Of a stretch of 64,000 nt of DNA, positions 41,657 to 51,031 are shown piece by piece. Both the position numbers and the translations under genes were made by a program. The notes beneath the pieces were generated by a model. The model was not told the DNA's origin. It made no database searches and was given only the letters and a program-made list of their open reading frames with translations. Source of the stretch: Akkermansiaceae bacterium. Lineage in GTDB: Bacteria; Verrucomicrobiota; Verrucomicrobiia; Verrucomicrobiales; DEV007. The stretch is taken from assembly GCA_024233085.1 (NCBI GenBank), contig JACKQC010000022.1, positions 27,905 to 91,904 of the forward strand. Direction: 5' to 3'. Numbering within the stretch: position 1 is the stretch's first letter; each line of letters begins with the position of its first letter.

Positions 41657-42364
41657 ATGCCTGTAATTTCCGCCTCCTTCCTGTCCACGCCCCGCGTCGT
41701 GGCCACCGTTCACCGCCCCGAAGATCTCCAGTTTCTCGCCCGCGCAGACCCGGGGCCGCTTTGCGATGTGCTGGAGTTTCGCCTCGACAATCTCGCCCCG
41801 ATCGCGGCCGCCGCCGCCGACACGGCGGCCAAACTCGCGAGGCAAGGCTTTCCCCTGCTGATCACCGCACGCCACCCCGCCGAGGGCGGCGCCAACGACC
41901 TCTCCGTGGCGGAACGCGAATCCCTCCTGCGACAATTCCTCCCGCTGGCGACCCTGATCGACATCGAAGTCCGCGCGCTCGACGAACTGAGCGGCGTGCT
42001 CGCCTCCGCGCGCGACGAAGGCGTCACCGTGGTCGCCTCGAGTCACGATTTCGACGGCACACCGCCCGCCTCCGCGTGGCGGGCCGCCCGCGACTGCGCC
42101 CGGAACGCCGGCGCGGAGGTGCTGAAACTCGCCCTGCGCCTCGATCGCTTGCCCGACCTTTTCGAATTGGCCGCCTGGGTCGAGTCCCTCCGCTCCTCCG
42201 GCGAAAACATCGCCGCCATGGGCATGGGACCGCTGGGAAAACTCTCCCGACTCATGCTCGCCCGCGCCGGATCGTGCCTGAACTACGGCTTTCTCGAAAA
42301 AGCCAACGCTCCCGGCCAGTGGCCCGCGTCGGAACTGAAGCGGCTGCTCGCCGAGATTCTTTGA
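41657..42364 (+). CDS. aroD: Type I 3-dehydroquinate dehydratase
   Basis: A 235-aa protein of the class I aldolase-like AroD family. CDVLEFRLDNLAPIA carries the Glu/Arg/Asp motif, PLLITARHPAEGGAN and VVASSHDFDGTP include the catalytic His, and GAEVLKLALRLDRL the Schiff-base Lys. MGMGPLGKLSRLMLARAGS is the phosphate-loop-like C-terminal part. It dehydrates 3-dehydroquinate to 3-dehydroshikimate in aromatic amino-acid synthesis. ATG at 41657 follows an AT-rich region shared with the divergent sugar transferase gene. Length and motifs are normal. Confidence 0.9.
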   Translation: MPVISASFLSTPRVVATVHRPEDLQFLARADPGPLCDVLEFRLDNLAPIAAAAADTAAKLARQGFPLLITARHPAEGGANDLSVAERESLLRQFLPLATLIDIEVRALDELSGVLASARDEGVTVVASSHDFDGTPPASAWRAARDCARNAGAEVLKLALRLDRLPDLFELAAWVESLRSSGENIAAMGMGPLGKLSRLMLARAGSCLNYGFLEKANAPGQWPASELKRLLAEIL

Positions 42365-42379
42365 GACGCCCCCTCGTCG

Positions 42380-43546
42380 TCAACCCTTCGCGACCGCGAC
42401 GAACCGCGATTCGCTCCCGGCCGAGACGAGCGCGGCATCGAGAACGCGCGCGATCCGCACCCCGTCGCGAAAATCCGGCGTGATCGGGTTTTCGGCCGCT
42501 CCGGCGCGTTTTGCCGCGACCGCGTCGAGAAAATCCGCCGCCGCGTGCACGAAGCCGTGCTCATAGCCGATGATGTGTCCCGGAGGCCACCAGTTTTTCA
42601 CATAATCGTGGCAACGCTCCGTCGCGAGGATGTCGCGAAAACCGCGCGCGTGTTCGGGATCCTTTTGCGAGAAAAACTGAAGGCGATTCATGTCCTCCAT
42701 GTCCCAGGCCAGAGCGCCCTCGCCGCCGTAGATTTCGAAAGTGTGGCGATTGCGTCGCCCGGTCGCGTAGCGGGTGGTCTCGATGCTCCCGAGCGCGCCG
42801 TTGGCGAACTCGGTCGTCATCAGCGCCGCGCATTCCACCTCGACTTCTCCCCGCTTGCCCGGCGCGTCGGCCAGAGGGCGTTCGGTGATAAAATTCTTCA
42901 TCCGGCAACCGATCGCGTCGATGTCGCCGACCAGGTAATGGGCCAGGTCGATCGCGTGCGAACCCAGATCCCACAGGGGGCCCGCCGCCGCCGTCGCCTT
43001 GCGGAGCTTCCAGTCGATGGGGTGATCGGGATTTACGAGCCAGCTTTGTTGGTAGGCGCCCCGCCAGTGATGGATCTCGCCGATCTCGCCGGCGTCGATC
43101 AGCCGCCGCGCCAGAACCACGGCGGGACAGCGGCGGTAGTTGTGGTTCAGGTAATGCACCACGCCCGCCTTCTCGGCCGCCGCGAGCATGGCCTCGGCCT
43201 CGGCGAGGTCGATGGCGAAAGGTTTTTCGCAAAAGACATGTTTGCCCGCCTCGGCCGCCGCGATGGCGGTCTCGGCATGGAGAAAGGTCGGCAGCGAAAT
43301 GTCGACCGCGTCGATGTCGTCGCGCTCGATGACGCGCCGCCAGTCGGTCTCAATTTCCTCCCAACCCCAGCGGCCGGCGAAGGCGCGCAGATCCGCTTCG
43401 TCGCGTCCACAGGCCACCTTCAGCACCGGCTCGAAGGCAGGGTCGAAAAATTTCGTCGTCTGCGCCCAGCCGTTCGAATGGGCGCGCCCCATGAACCGGT
43501 GCCCGAGGATCGCTATATTGAGCCGTTCTTTTTTCACTTCCGCCAT
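42380..43546 (-). CDS. Gfo/Idh/MocA-family oxidoreductase
   Basis: A 388-aa NAD(P)-dependent oxidoreductase. The N-terminal Rossmann motif is NIAILGHRFMGRAHSNGWAQ (GxxxxG), the family signature Lys lies in HVFCEKPFAIDLAEA, and the conserved C-terminal region includes GPLWDLGSHAIDLAHYLVGD. It oxidises or reduces a hydroxyl group of a sugar or inositol-type substrate. The family is expanded in PVC bacteria, and the substrate cannot be inferred from motifs. A palindromic repeat lies 69 bp upstream. Confidence 0.88.
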   Translation of the reverse strand: MAEVKKERLNIAILGHRFMGRAHSNGWAQTTKFFDPAFEPVLKVACGRDEADLRAFAGRWGWEEIETDWRRVIERDDIDAVDISLPTFLHAETAIAAAEAGKHVFCEKPFAIDLAEAEAMLAAAEKAGVVHYLNHNYRRCPAVVLARRLIDAGEIGEIHHWRGAYQQSWLVNPDHPIDWKLRKATAAAGPLWDLGSHAIDLAHYLVGDIDAIGCRMKNFITERPLADAPGKRGEVEVECAALMTTEFANGALGSIETTRYATGRRNRHTFEIYGGEGALAWDMEDMNRLQFFSQKDPEHARGFRDILATERCHDYVKNWWPPGHIIGYEHGFVHAAADFLDAVAAKRAGAAENPITPDFRDGVRIARVLDAALVSAGSESRFVAVAKG

Positions 43547-43614
43547 GATGCCGCCGACTTAAGGGAAAAAAACGCCGCCGGCCAGCGAAAACGACGCCAA
43601 CCGCGGCGAGGACC

Positions 43615-43655
43615 GAGTCAACAGGGTTGACTCACTGACCTAACCCTGTTGGGTT
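43615..43655. repeat. Palindromic repeat pair, copy 6
   Basis: Units GAGTCAACAGGGTTGACTC (43615-43633, arms changed together to keep the palindrome) and GACCTAACCCTGTTGGGTT (43637-43655), with a 3-bp spacer and opposed centres. It ends 4 bp before the stop codon of the large minus-strand gene (43660). Confidence 0.9.
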
Positions 43656-43659
43656 GGGA

Positions 43660-46600
43660 TCACGATTCGGCCGTGGCCGACACCGTTTCGAGGGGGACCT
43701 TCTTTTTCTCGCACCAGGCGCGGGCGTTGGCGTCGCCGGCTTGGGCGGCCTTGACCATCCAATCGCGGGCCTGGCTCAGGTCGCGGCGGACGCCGAAGCC
43801 GATCTCCAGGCACTGGCCGTAGGCGACCATGCAGGGAAGGCTGCCGCGCTCGGCGCCCTCGCGGAAAACGCGCGAGGCTTCGTTCGGGTCCTTCGAGGTG
43901 CCGCTGCCCTTGGCGTAGCGGGCGCCGAGATTGTAGTAGGCGGAGGCGTTGCCGCCTTCGACGGCGCGCTTGAACAGTTCGGCCGCCTCGGCGGGCCGGC
44001 GATTCACCCCGTCGCCGCCGATGTAGCAGTAGCCGAGCAGTTCCAGCGCGCGGGCGTCGCCGGCGTCGGCGGCTTCGATCAGGAAATCCAGCGCGCGGGG
44101 CACGTCGCGCGGAACGCCCTTGGCGAAGACGAGCGCCTCGGCGTAGTAGAATTTGCCCTCGACACTGCCGTTTTCGGCGGCCTGGCGGAACCATTCAACG
44201 GCGCCGGCGAGGTCTTCGGGCACCCATTTGCCCTCGGCGAGAATCAGCCCGAGCCTCACCTGATGCGGGGCGTAACCGGATTTCGCCGACTCGGTGAGCC
44301 AGCGCAGCGCGAGGGCCCGGTCGCGCTCGAGGTAATACTCGGCGAGCACCCAGGCGGCCTGCGGGGCGTATTCGACGGCTTTTTCGAGCCGGCCGGCGCT
44401 CTCGTGGCTGGCGACGGGGCGCTCGCCCGACTTGGACCAGGCCTCGAGCGTCTGCCAGAGCTGGGTGCGGGCCTCGGACGACGCGGGCTCGAGGTCGAGG
44501 GCGCGGAGGTAAAGATTCATCGCGTCTCCATAGCGCCCCTCGTCGCGGGCGGCGTCGCCAAGCTGGATGGCTTCGCTCGCCTTCTCGACCGTGGCGGGAT
44601 CGCGGCCCGGTTTCTCCTCGGACCCGGTGACGGTGATCTGTCCGGTCGGCGCGTCGCCGCTTCCCAGATCGGCGGCGGAAATCTCCTCGGACGCCTCGGG
44701 CCCCAGCATCATGCGCGGGGCGTAAACGACCTCTTCGAGCGTCTCGGAAAAAACCTGGCGCTCCATGATGGCGTTGCCCTTGCCGACGGCGAAGGCGATC
44801 AGCCACAGCACCAGCGCGGCGACGGCGGCAAAGGCGATCACCCGGCTCCAGGGCATCGCGGTCTTCCGGCCCGCGGCCGCCACGGCGGGATCGCCCGGAT
44901 GAGAAAGCAGCCGCTCGCCAAAACCAGTCTGCGCCGGCGAATAGACCGAAGCCGCGGCGCCACCGAACAGGGTCGGGCCGGCGTCGGCTTCGGCGTCGGC
45001 GTCGGCTTCCGGGTTGTCGACGGTTTCCGGTTCGGACAAGCCCGAAACCCGGCGCGCCGGCGCGGGAGCGGGAGGCGCGGGCCGCTGATGTTCCGGCAGA
45101 TACTGCAACACCCATTCGGGCAGGAGTTGCGGTTCACCACCGGCCGAGGTCGACACCGCCACCGAACCGGATCCGGAAACGGATTCGGGTTCAGGTTCGG
45201 GTTCGGTTGCGGATTGAAATTCCGGCTCCGCCTCGGGCTCAGAGTCGGGGCGGAATTCCGCGGCCGCTTCGGCATGAGGGATCGATTCGGACCGGGTCTC
45301 GGATTCGGATTTGAGTTCCGGCACGGTATCGAGCGTTTCGTCGACCACGAGGTTCGACGGAGCGGCCTCGGGTTCGGAGTCCGCCGGCGCGCGCTCTTCA
45401 ATCGACATCGATGGCGTGGAAACTTCCGCTTCCGCCGCGTCGACTTCGCCGGCTTCCACAATCGCGGACTCCTCCAAAGGCTCCGAACCCGGCGCGCCTT
45501 CTTCGGCGATCTCGACTTCGGCCACGTTTTCGGGTTCGGCTACGAAAATCGACTCCGGCTTCGATTGCGGCTCCGGCTCCGCCGGCTTGCGGGAGGAAAA
45601 CGCGGGCGCCAAAAAACGCGCGCCCTCTCCCCCGTTACCGGAAATTTCCTCCATCACTTCCGGCGCCACCGCATCGACCGGGGCGGACCTTTCGGACGCT
45701 TCGGGATCGGGCGGGCCTTCCTCCGATCCTTCGCCCGGATCGGAGGTCACGGCCTCCGGCTCTTCGGTCGAAGCCGACCCGAGTTTGGACTCGGACTCGG
45801 TTTCGACTTCGCCCATCTCAACCGTCGCCTTGGCTTCGGCGGGCAGGGTCGCGGTCTCGGGTGGCGGTGTCTCGGCGAGAATTTCTTTCACGAATTCCTC
45901 GTCTTCCGTCGGAGCCGGTTCAGGATCGGCGTCCACCCCGGCGTTTTCTTGCAAGTTCGCGGGATCGTCGCCGGGTTTTTCCCCGCCGCCGCCGCCGGTG
46001 AGCGGTTTCAGCAAGGAATTCGCGGCTGTCGCGGTGGCGAGCGCCTTGGCCGCTTCGAGAAAACGCGACCGCGCCGCGGGGCGCTTCGTCGGCGCGGCAG
46101 GCTCCGCCCTGTCGGAGTCGTCGCCTTCGAGAGCGTCAAAAAAGGGCATGGAATCGTCGATCACACCGAGCGATTCGACCTCGCCGGTCTCGCCTTCGTG
46201 ATCCCCGTTCGCGGAGGCCGGCTTCGGCGTCCGGGCCGGGCGAATGGCGGGTTTCGATTCAGCCAGGCCGCTGTCGTCGATAACGCCCAGAGACTCCACT
46301 TTCTTCTCCGGCGGCGGACCGTTGCGGGTATTGGTGCGGAGAAAATTCGCGAGCCAGGAGGATTTCGGCCCGGACGATCCGGCCGTCGCCGGAGTGGCGG
46401 ACTCTTTTTCGGTGGGTTCGGGATTTTTCGCCTCGGGAACGCCGAAACCTTCGCCGATGACGCCGTCGTCAATGAGTCCGCCGGCGGCGGGAATCACGGA
46501 ACCGCTCGCGGGCGGCTGGGACGCGGGTTCGGGAAGTAGCGCGGCGAATTTTTCCAGAAAAAGTCCCCTGACCGCGTCGGGCTCGTCGAGCAGACGGCGG

Positions 46601-48168
46601 CGGGTGTCGGAAAACAGCGCGGCGATCTCGACGGGCAGGCCGGGCGGCGCCTTCAACTCATCGTGCCAGGAAAACCGCTCGCCCGTCACCGCATACCACA
46701 GCAGCGGGAGCAACACGGCGGTGCGGCGGGCGCCGTCTCCCTTGGCGGACTGGCGCATGCGTTCGGCCAGGTCGCCGGGCATGCCGATGCCCTCGAACAG
46801 GGAAAGCGCGGTCTGGTGGAGGCGCAGGCGGACCGGCAATCGCTGCCAGGCGTTGGCGCCAAAGTGGTTCAGGGCCTCTCGGAGACTGGAGATTTCGTTT
46901 CCGCCGGTGACGACATACACGTTTTCGGCCGGCAGCCACCAGACGGGCGTGGAGCCGGCGGTTTTCTCGATCGCGTCGAGCGCGGCGTTGAGTTTCCCTC
47001 CGAGTTCGACCGCGTGGCGGGGCTCCATCGGGCCGAGATGCTCGACGATGGCGTTCAGATTGAGTCCCTCGACGGGTTCCTCGCCGATGAGCAGGGCGCG
47101 CTCCCGGGGAATCAGAACGTTGATGCCAAGCTGATTGGGAAGCCCCCGCCCGGAGCGGCGCAGGGCGCTCTGGTGCTGCTCCAGCCAGATCTCCCGCGGC
47201 AGCGCCTCGTCGCTCGGAAAAAGCTGGAACCGCACGCCACTGAAAACGATGGAGCGATTCGGCACCGCGTCGAAGGCGTAGGCGGCCTCGGCGGCCATGC
47301 CGGCGGGCACCCGGGATTTTTCGGGACGCTTGTACTCGTAACCAAGGTCAATGTCGTCGGCCCCTTTCAGCAGCCAATCCCGCATCAAGCGACGCGGCGC
47401 GGGCGGCAGGCCCGGATGCGGCAGTCCGGCGATCAGTTGCTCCACGGCGACGCGAAAATGCCCCATGCGCTGGGAACGCAGGTCGCGTCCCTCGGGCATC
47501 ACGGCCCCGATCAGGTCTTTCACCCCGTCGGGAACGTCCGCGGCCTCGTGATGAAAAGGCACCGTCGGCGGCGCCATGATCTCGGTACCCGCCAACAACG
47601 AATACAGGGAAAGCGCGACCTTCTCGACCAACTGGGATTCGCGGACCAGGCAGGGTTTGTCCCAACCGGCATAGTCGGTGAAAACGAGGGACAAACCGCC
47701 GTCGCGCCGGGCCTTGAGAAAGAGATTGCCGACGGTGAAGTTTTCCAGCGTCCTCGGAAGCGCCCGCTCGCTGCTCAGAACGTCAATCAGCTCCAGAGCC
47801 AGGCGCAGCGCCCAACCGGGCGGGAGCGGGCCGTTGCGTTTCAGAAAATCGCGCACCGGCTCCCCATCGACGACCGGGTCGGCATAGAAAAGCTCCGTGT
47901 CATCGCGTCCGAAGCCCAGAATGGGCGCCAGCGCCGGATGCCTCAAGCGGCCCACGGCGGTCATCTCGCGACTGAACCAATCAGCCTGACTTTCATCCGC
48001 CGCCGCCGCTCCCTGAAAAATGTGCAACCGCCCCAGCCGCAACCGGTCGCAGTCCAGGACCAGCAACAAGGTCTCGTTCCCTTGGCTGGTCGGGAGCGTC
48101 GCAAGCGAGCCGTCCTCTTCCCGAATGAAACGGAATTGGTCAAACTCTCTGAGATCGGGGTTGCTCAT
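43660..48168 (-). CDS. Giant tandem-pseudokinase, acidic-linker, Sel1-repeat membrane protein
   Basis: A 1502-aa protein. Residues 1-250 look like a protein-kinase fold (EMTAVGRLRHPALAPILGFG, DGEPVRDFLKRNGPLPPGWA), but the catalytic loop reads LPRTLENFTVGNLFL instead of HRDLKPEN, and the metal loop reads VFTDYAGWD instead of DFG. A second kinase-like unit follows at about 300-430 (EEPVEGLNLNAIVEHLGPME, VWWLPAENVYVV). Residues about 600-1090 are a low-complexity Glu/Pro/Ser linker. A membrane helix (IAFAAVAALVLWLIAFAVGK) lies near 1115, and at least six Sel1-type repeats (GKFYYAEALVFAKGVPRDVP, ALELLGYCYIGGDGVNRRPA) end the protein outside. ATG at 48168. It is probably a receptor-like scaffold without kinase activity (inference). 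Confidence 0.75.
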   Translation of the reverse strand: MSNPDLREFDQFRFIREEDGSLATLPTSQGNETLLLVLDCDRLRLGRLHIFQGAAAADESQADWFSREMTAVGRLRHPALAPILGFGRDDTELFYADPVVDGEPVRDFLKRNGPLPPGWALRLALELIDVLSSERALPRTLENFTVGNLFLKARRDGGLSLVFTDYAGWDKPCLVRESQLVEKVALSLYSLLAGTEIMAPPTVPFHHEAADVPDGVKDLIGAVMPEGRDLRSQRMGHFRVAVEQLIAGLPHPGLPPAPRRLMRDWLLKGADDIDLGYEYKRPEKSRVPAGMAAEAAYAFDAVPNRSIVFSGVRFQLFPSDEALPREIWLEQHQSALRRSGRGLPNQLGINVLIPRERALLIGEEPVEGLNLNAIVEHLGPMEPRHAVELGGKLNAALDAIEKTAGSTPVWWLPAENVYVVTGGNEISSLREALNHFGANAWQRLPVRLRLHQTALSLFEGIGMPGDLAERMRQSAKGDGARRTAVLLPLLWYAVTGERFSWHDELKAPPGLPVEIAALFSDTRRRLLDEPDAVRGLFLEKFAALLPEPASQPPASGSVIPAAGGLIDDGVIGEGFGVPEAKNPEPTEKESATPATAGSSGPKSSWLANFLRTNTRNGPPPEKKVESLGVIDDSGLAESKPAIRPARTPKPASANGDHEGETGEVESLGVIDDSMPFFDALEGDDSDRAEPAAPTKRPAARSRFLEAAKALATATAANSLLKPLTGGGGGEKPGDDPANLQENAGVDADPEPAPTEDEEFVKEILAETPPPETATLPAEAKATVEMGEVETESESKLGSASTEEPEAVTSDPGEGSEEGPPDPEASERSAPVDAVAPEVMEEISGNGGEGARFLAPAFSSRKPAEPEPQSKPESIFVAEPENVAEVEIAEEGAPGSEPLEESAIVEAGEVDAAEAEVSTPSMSIEERAPADSEPEAAPSNLVVDETLDTVPELKSESETRSESIPHAEAAAEFRPDSEPEAEPEFQSATEPEPEPESVSGSGSVAVSTSAGGEPQLLPEWVLQYLPEHQRPAPPAPAPARRVSGLSEPETVDNPEADADAEADAGPTLFGGAAASVYSPAQTGFGERLLSHPGDPAVAAAGRKTAMPWSRVIAFAAVAALVLWLIAFAVGKGNAIMERQVFSETLEEVVYAPRMMLGPEASEEISAADLGSGDAPTGQITVTGSEEKPGRDPATVEKASEAIQLGDAARDEGRYGDAMNLYLRALDLEPASSEARTQLWQTLEAWSKSGERPVASHESAGRLEKAVEYAPQAAWVLAEYYLERDRALALRWLTESAKSGYAPHQVRLGLILAEGKWVPEDLAGAVEWFRQAAENGSVEGKFYYAEALVFAKGVPRDVPRALDFLIEAADAGDARALELLGYCYIGGDGVNRRPAEAAELFKRAVEGGNASAYYNLGARYAKGSGTSKDPNEASRVFREGAERGSLPCMVAYGQCLEIGFGVRRDLSQARDWMVKAAQAGDANARAWCEKKKVPLETVSATAES

Positions 48169-48417
48169 GAAAAGCGGAAAGACGGGGGCAAAAAGGAACG
48201 AAATCAATTCCGCGACTTATAAAGCACGGAAAAATACTTGGAAATTATGGTTCTTTTAATCCAGAAGCGCAAGAATTTTCAACTCTGCGTGTCACATTTT
48301 GTCGAATTTCGCGATTTTGGCAATCCCGCCATGGCTTCCGTCCCGGATCGTCCGAACGGCCCCCTCCCGGAAGCCATTCCCTCGCCTCGCCGCCGCCACC
48401 CTCAACCTCCCCGCTTG

Positions 48418-49569
48418 TCACTTTCTCGCGACAATGAGACAGGCGTTCGATGAGGTGCGCAGGTAGCCGACGCCGAATTTCAAGGGTTTCACCGGGTGCG
48501 GCGAGCCCGTCCGATAGGCCTCGGCGAGGTCCGACTGCCCGTGGCTGGCAAAAATGTCCAGCGTTCCCGAATAGTTTCCGTAAAGCGTCAGTCGAAAGCC
48601 GGAATCGTTGAGATTCCGGTAGGGAACTCCGGAGGCGTCCTGCAGAATGGCGCGGCTTTCGGTGAGGATGAAATTCCGGACGCCGGAGAAGCCTCCCGAA
48701 TGCATCAGGTAACTCGCGCTTTTGATGAAGGTGACGGGCGCCCCCTTCGAGCGGACAAAGTTCATCACGCGACGGCCGCCGCCATCCGACAGATCCTCCC
48801 GGAAATAGTACAGGTTTCGCCCGCCCACCGCGACTCGAACGCCCGGCGCGCCCGATCCCGCCGAACGCGAGGTCAGCGCCCCCGACGCCGTGAGCCCGAC
48901 CGCCTCCGCCGCGCCGATCGACTGCCCGTTGCGCGCCGCCATCACCATCAGGAGCGGGAGCGTGCCGCGAAATCGGGAACTGGCGAGATCGACCCGCATG
49001 TCCTTGGTGACAAAATAGCTCGCCGTCAGCGACGACTGCAACGACCGCGCGATGCCCCCGAGCGAGGAGAGAATTTCCCCGTCCGAGAGCGCGGCCAGAT
49101 CCGGCAGGGGATCGGCGCTTTCCAGACCGACCAGCACGTAGTTCGACGCTCCGGGAAAGAAGGCGTGGGCATACAGGTAATCCGGCCCGCCGAAGGGATA
49201 GAACAGCACGCCGGGACTGGTCATCCCTCCCAGCTCACCGCGGAAACTCCGGACATGGGGCAGGTAACCCCGCTCGAAACTGGCCCAGAGTTGATCCATC
49301 CGCTGCTGGTGGGCCTTCCACTCGGCGGTATCGCGCAGTTTTCTCAGGCGGGGGCTGCCATTCCCGGGCATGCCCGCCAGAAAACGCGCCAAATCATTCG
49401 CCGGCGTGAGACTCTCCCCGCCCCGACCGCCGCCGCCGGAAATCGACGTGCCATCTCCCTCCGGGCTCACCGCGCAACCGGCCAGGAGCACCGCCCCCGA
49501 AAGAAGCGTCAAAAATGCCCGCGACAGCCGCGGGCTTCCCGTTATGCTCCCGAAAATGGCCTTCGTCAT
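48418..49569 (-). CDS. Lipoprotein of unknown function
   Basis: A 383-aa protein with a signal peptide and lipobox LLAGC (Cys32), then a Gly/Ser-rich linker (DGTSISGGGGRGGESL). The mature domain contains GVLFYPFGGPDYLYAHAFFP, VLVGLESADPLPDLAAL, and SYLMHSGGFSGVRNFILTES, which give a conserved look, but no named family is recognised. It probably sits in the outer or inner membrane facing the periplasm. It is divergent from the APC permease (69 bp). A function related to that permease is possible but unsupported. Confidence 0.75.
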   Translation of the reverse strand: MTKAIFGSITGSPRLSRAFLTLLSGAVLLAGCAVSPEGDGTSISGGGGRGGESLTPANDLARFLAGMPGNGSPRLRKLRDTAEWKAHQQRMDQLWASFERGYLPHVRSFRGELGGMTSPGVLFYPFGGPDYLYAHAFFPGASNYVLVGLESADPLPDLAALSDGEILSSLGGIARSLQSSLTASYFVTKDMRVDLASSRFRGTLPLLMVMAARNGQSIGAAEAVGLTASGALTSRSAGSGAPGVRVAVGGRNLYYFREDLSDGGGRRVMNFVRSKGAPVTFIKSASYLMHSGGFSGVRNFILTESRAILQDASGVPYRNLNDSGFRLTLYGNYSGTLDIFASHGQSDLAEAYRTGSPHPVKPLKFGVGYLRTSSNACLIVARK

Positions 49570-49637
49570 GACAGCGCGTTGATGGTCATTCCCTCCTTAG
49601 ACAAATCCGCGCCGATCGGCAAGCACTCCCTTCGTAC

Positions 49638-51005
49638 ATGCCTCAAAAATCGGAAGAAACCTCCGGCCAGGCGCCCGGAAACGCCATTTCGGCCACGGTC
49701 GCCACCACGCTGGTCGTGGCGAACATGATCGGCACCGGCGTCTTCACCAGCCTGGGCTATCAGGTCGCGGACCTGCCCGGCGGCTTTCCGATTCTGCTCC
49801 TCTGGACCCTGGGGGGCGCGGTCGCCTTCTGCGGCGCGGTGTGCTACGCCGAACTGGGCGCCATGATGCCCCGCTCCGGCGGCGAGTATCATCTGCTGCG
49901 GGAGTCGCTGCACCCCTTCGCGGGTTTTGCCGGAGGCTGGGTGTCGGTCTTCGCCGGTTTCGCCGCCCCGATCGCCGCCGCCGGACTGGCCTTTGGCGGC
50001 TATCTCACCAAAGTCATCGGCGCCGGCGACGAAAAAGCCCTCGCGGCGGCCGTCACTCTCGCGGTCGGACTCGTCCACGTCGGAAAACTGCGGCACATCG
50101 GACGTTTTCAGATGATCTTCACCACCTTCAAGGTCCTGCTGATCCTCTCGCTCATCGGCGCCGCGTTTTTCCTGGCTCCCGCCGAGACGCGGCAGCCCGT
50201 CGGATGGTTGCCGCGACCGGGAGACGGCGCCCTCCTGCTCCGGCCCGCCTTCGCGGTGTCGCTCTATTGGGTGATGTACGCCTACGCGGGCTGGAATGCC
50301 TCCGCCTATATCGCGGCCGAGATCCGCGACCCGCGGCTCAACCTGCCGCGCTCGCTCCTGGCCGGGACGCTGATCGTCACCGCGCTCTATGTCGCGCTGA
50401 ACGTGGCTTTTCTCCACGTGGCGCCCCTCCCGGAGATCGCCGGGCAAAAGGAAGTCGCCCTCATCGCCGCCCGCCACATCTTTGGCGAGCGCGGTGGCGA
50501 CTTGATGGGGTTGTTGATCTGTTTTGGGCTGATTTCCGCCATTTCGGCCATGACCTGGGCCGGGCCCCGAGTGCTGGCGACGATCGGCGAGGACTATCGA
50601 GCCTTTCGCTGGTTTGGAAAACGCAACCGCCACGACGTTCCGGCGCGCGCCGTCCTCGCCCAGACGGCGCTGGTGCTGCTGTTCGTCACCGCGCGCTTCG
50701 ACGAACTGATTCACTACGTGCAGTCCCTTATCACTCTCGCCTCGTTGCTTGTCGTGGCGGCCGTCATTCATCTGCGCCACCAGCAACCCGACCGGGAACG
50801 CCCCTTTCGCGCCTGGGGATATCCCCTCACCCCCCTGATTTTTATCGTCGTCAGCCTCTATATGCTCTGGGTCGAGACCTGGGAAAAACCCCGCGAAATG
50901 GCGGCCGCCGCGGCAACTCTCGCGTTGGGAGGATTTGTCTACTTTTTCACCCGCCGAACCGGGAGCGATCGACCGCCGACTCAGGACGATTCAGCCGCCA
51001 AATAA
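49638..51005 (+). CDS. APC-family amino acid permease
   Basis: A 455-aa membrane protein with about twelve helices. The start ATVATTLVVANMIGTGVFTS carries the family's unwound first helix (IGTGVF), followed by AELGAMMPRSGGEYHLLRES and YWVMYAYAGWNASAYIAAEI (helix 6 region). This is the LAT/APC layout for amino acid uptake or exchange. The amino acid is unknown. The gene converges on a broken Rpn-type nuclease gene (stop at 51032). Confidence 0.88.
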   Translation: MPQKSEETSGQAPGNAISATVATTLVVANMIGTGVFTSLGYQVADLPGGFPILLLWTLGGAVAFCGAVCYAELGAMMPRSGGEYHLLRESLHPFAGFAGGWVSVFAGFAAPIAAAGLAFGGYLTKVIGAGDEKALAAAVTLAVGLVHVGKLRHIGRFQMIFTTFKVLLILSLIGAAFFLAPAETRQPVGWLPRPGDGALLLRPAFAVSLYWVMYAYAGWNASAYIAAEIRDPRLNLPRSLLAGTLIVTALYVALNVAFLHVAPLPEIAGQKEVALIAARHIFGERGGDLMGLLICFGLISAISAMTWAGPRVLATIGEDYRAFRWFGKRNRHDVPARAVLAQTALVLLFVTARFDELIHYVQSLITLASLLVVAAVIHLRHQQPDRERPFRAWGYPLTPLIFIVVSLYMLWVETWEKPREMAAAAATLALGGFVYFFTRRTGSDRPPTQDDSAAK

Positions 51006-51031
51006 TCGAGGGTCCAACCGGCTCCCTCCCC

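Noticed and set aside
43654..46539. Long plus-strand open frame opposite the pseudokinase/Sel1 gene
   Set aside because: Gly/Arg/Phe-rich low-complexity translation that mirrors the acidic linker on the other strand; no start or domain support.
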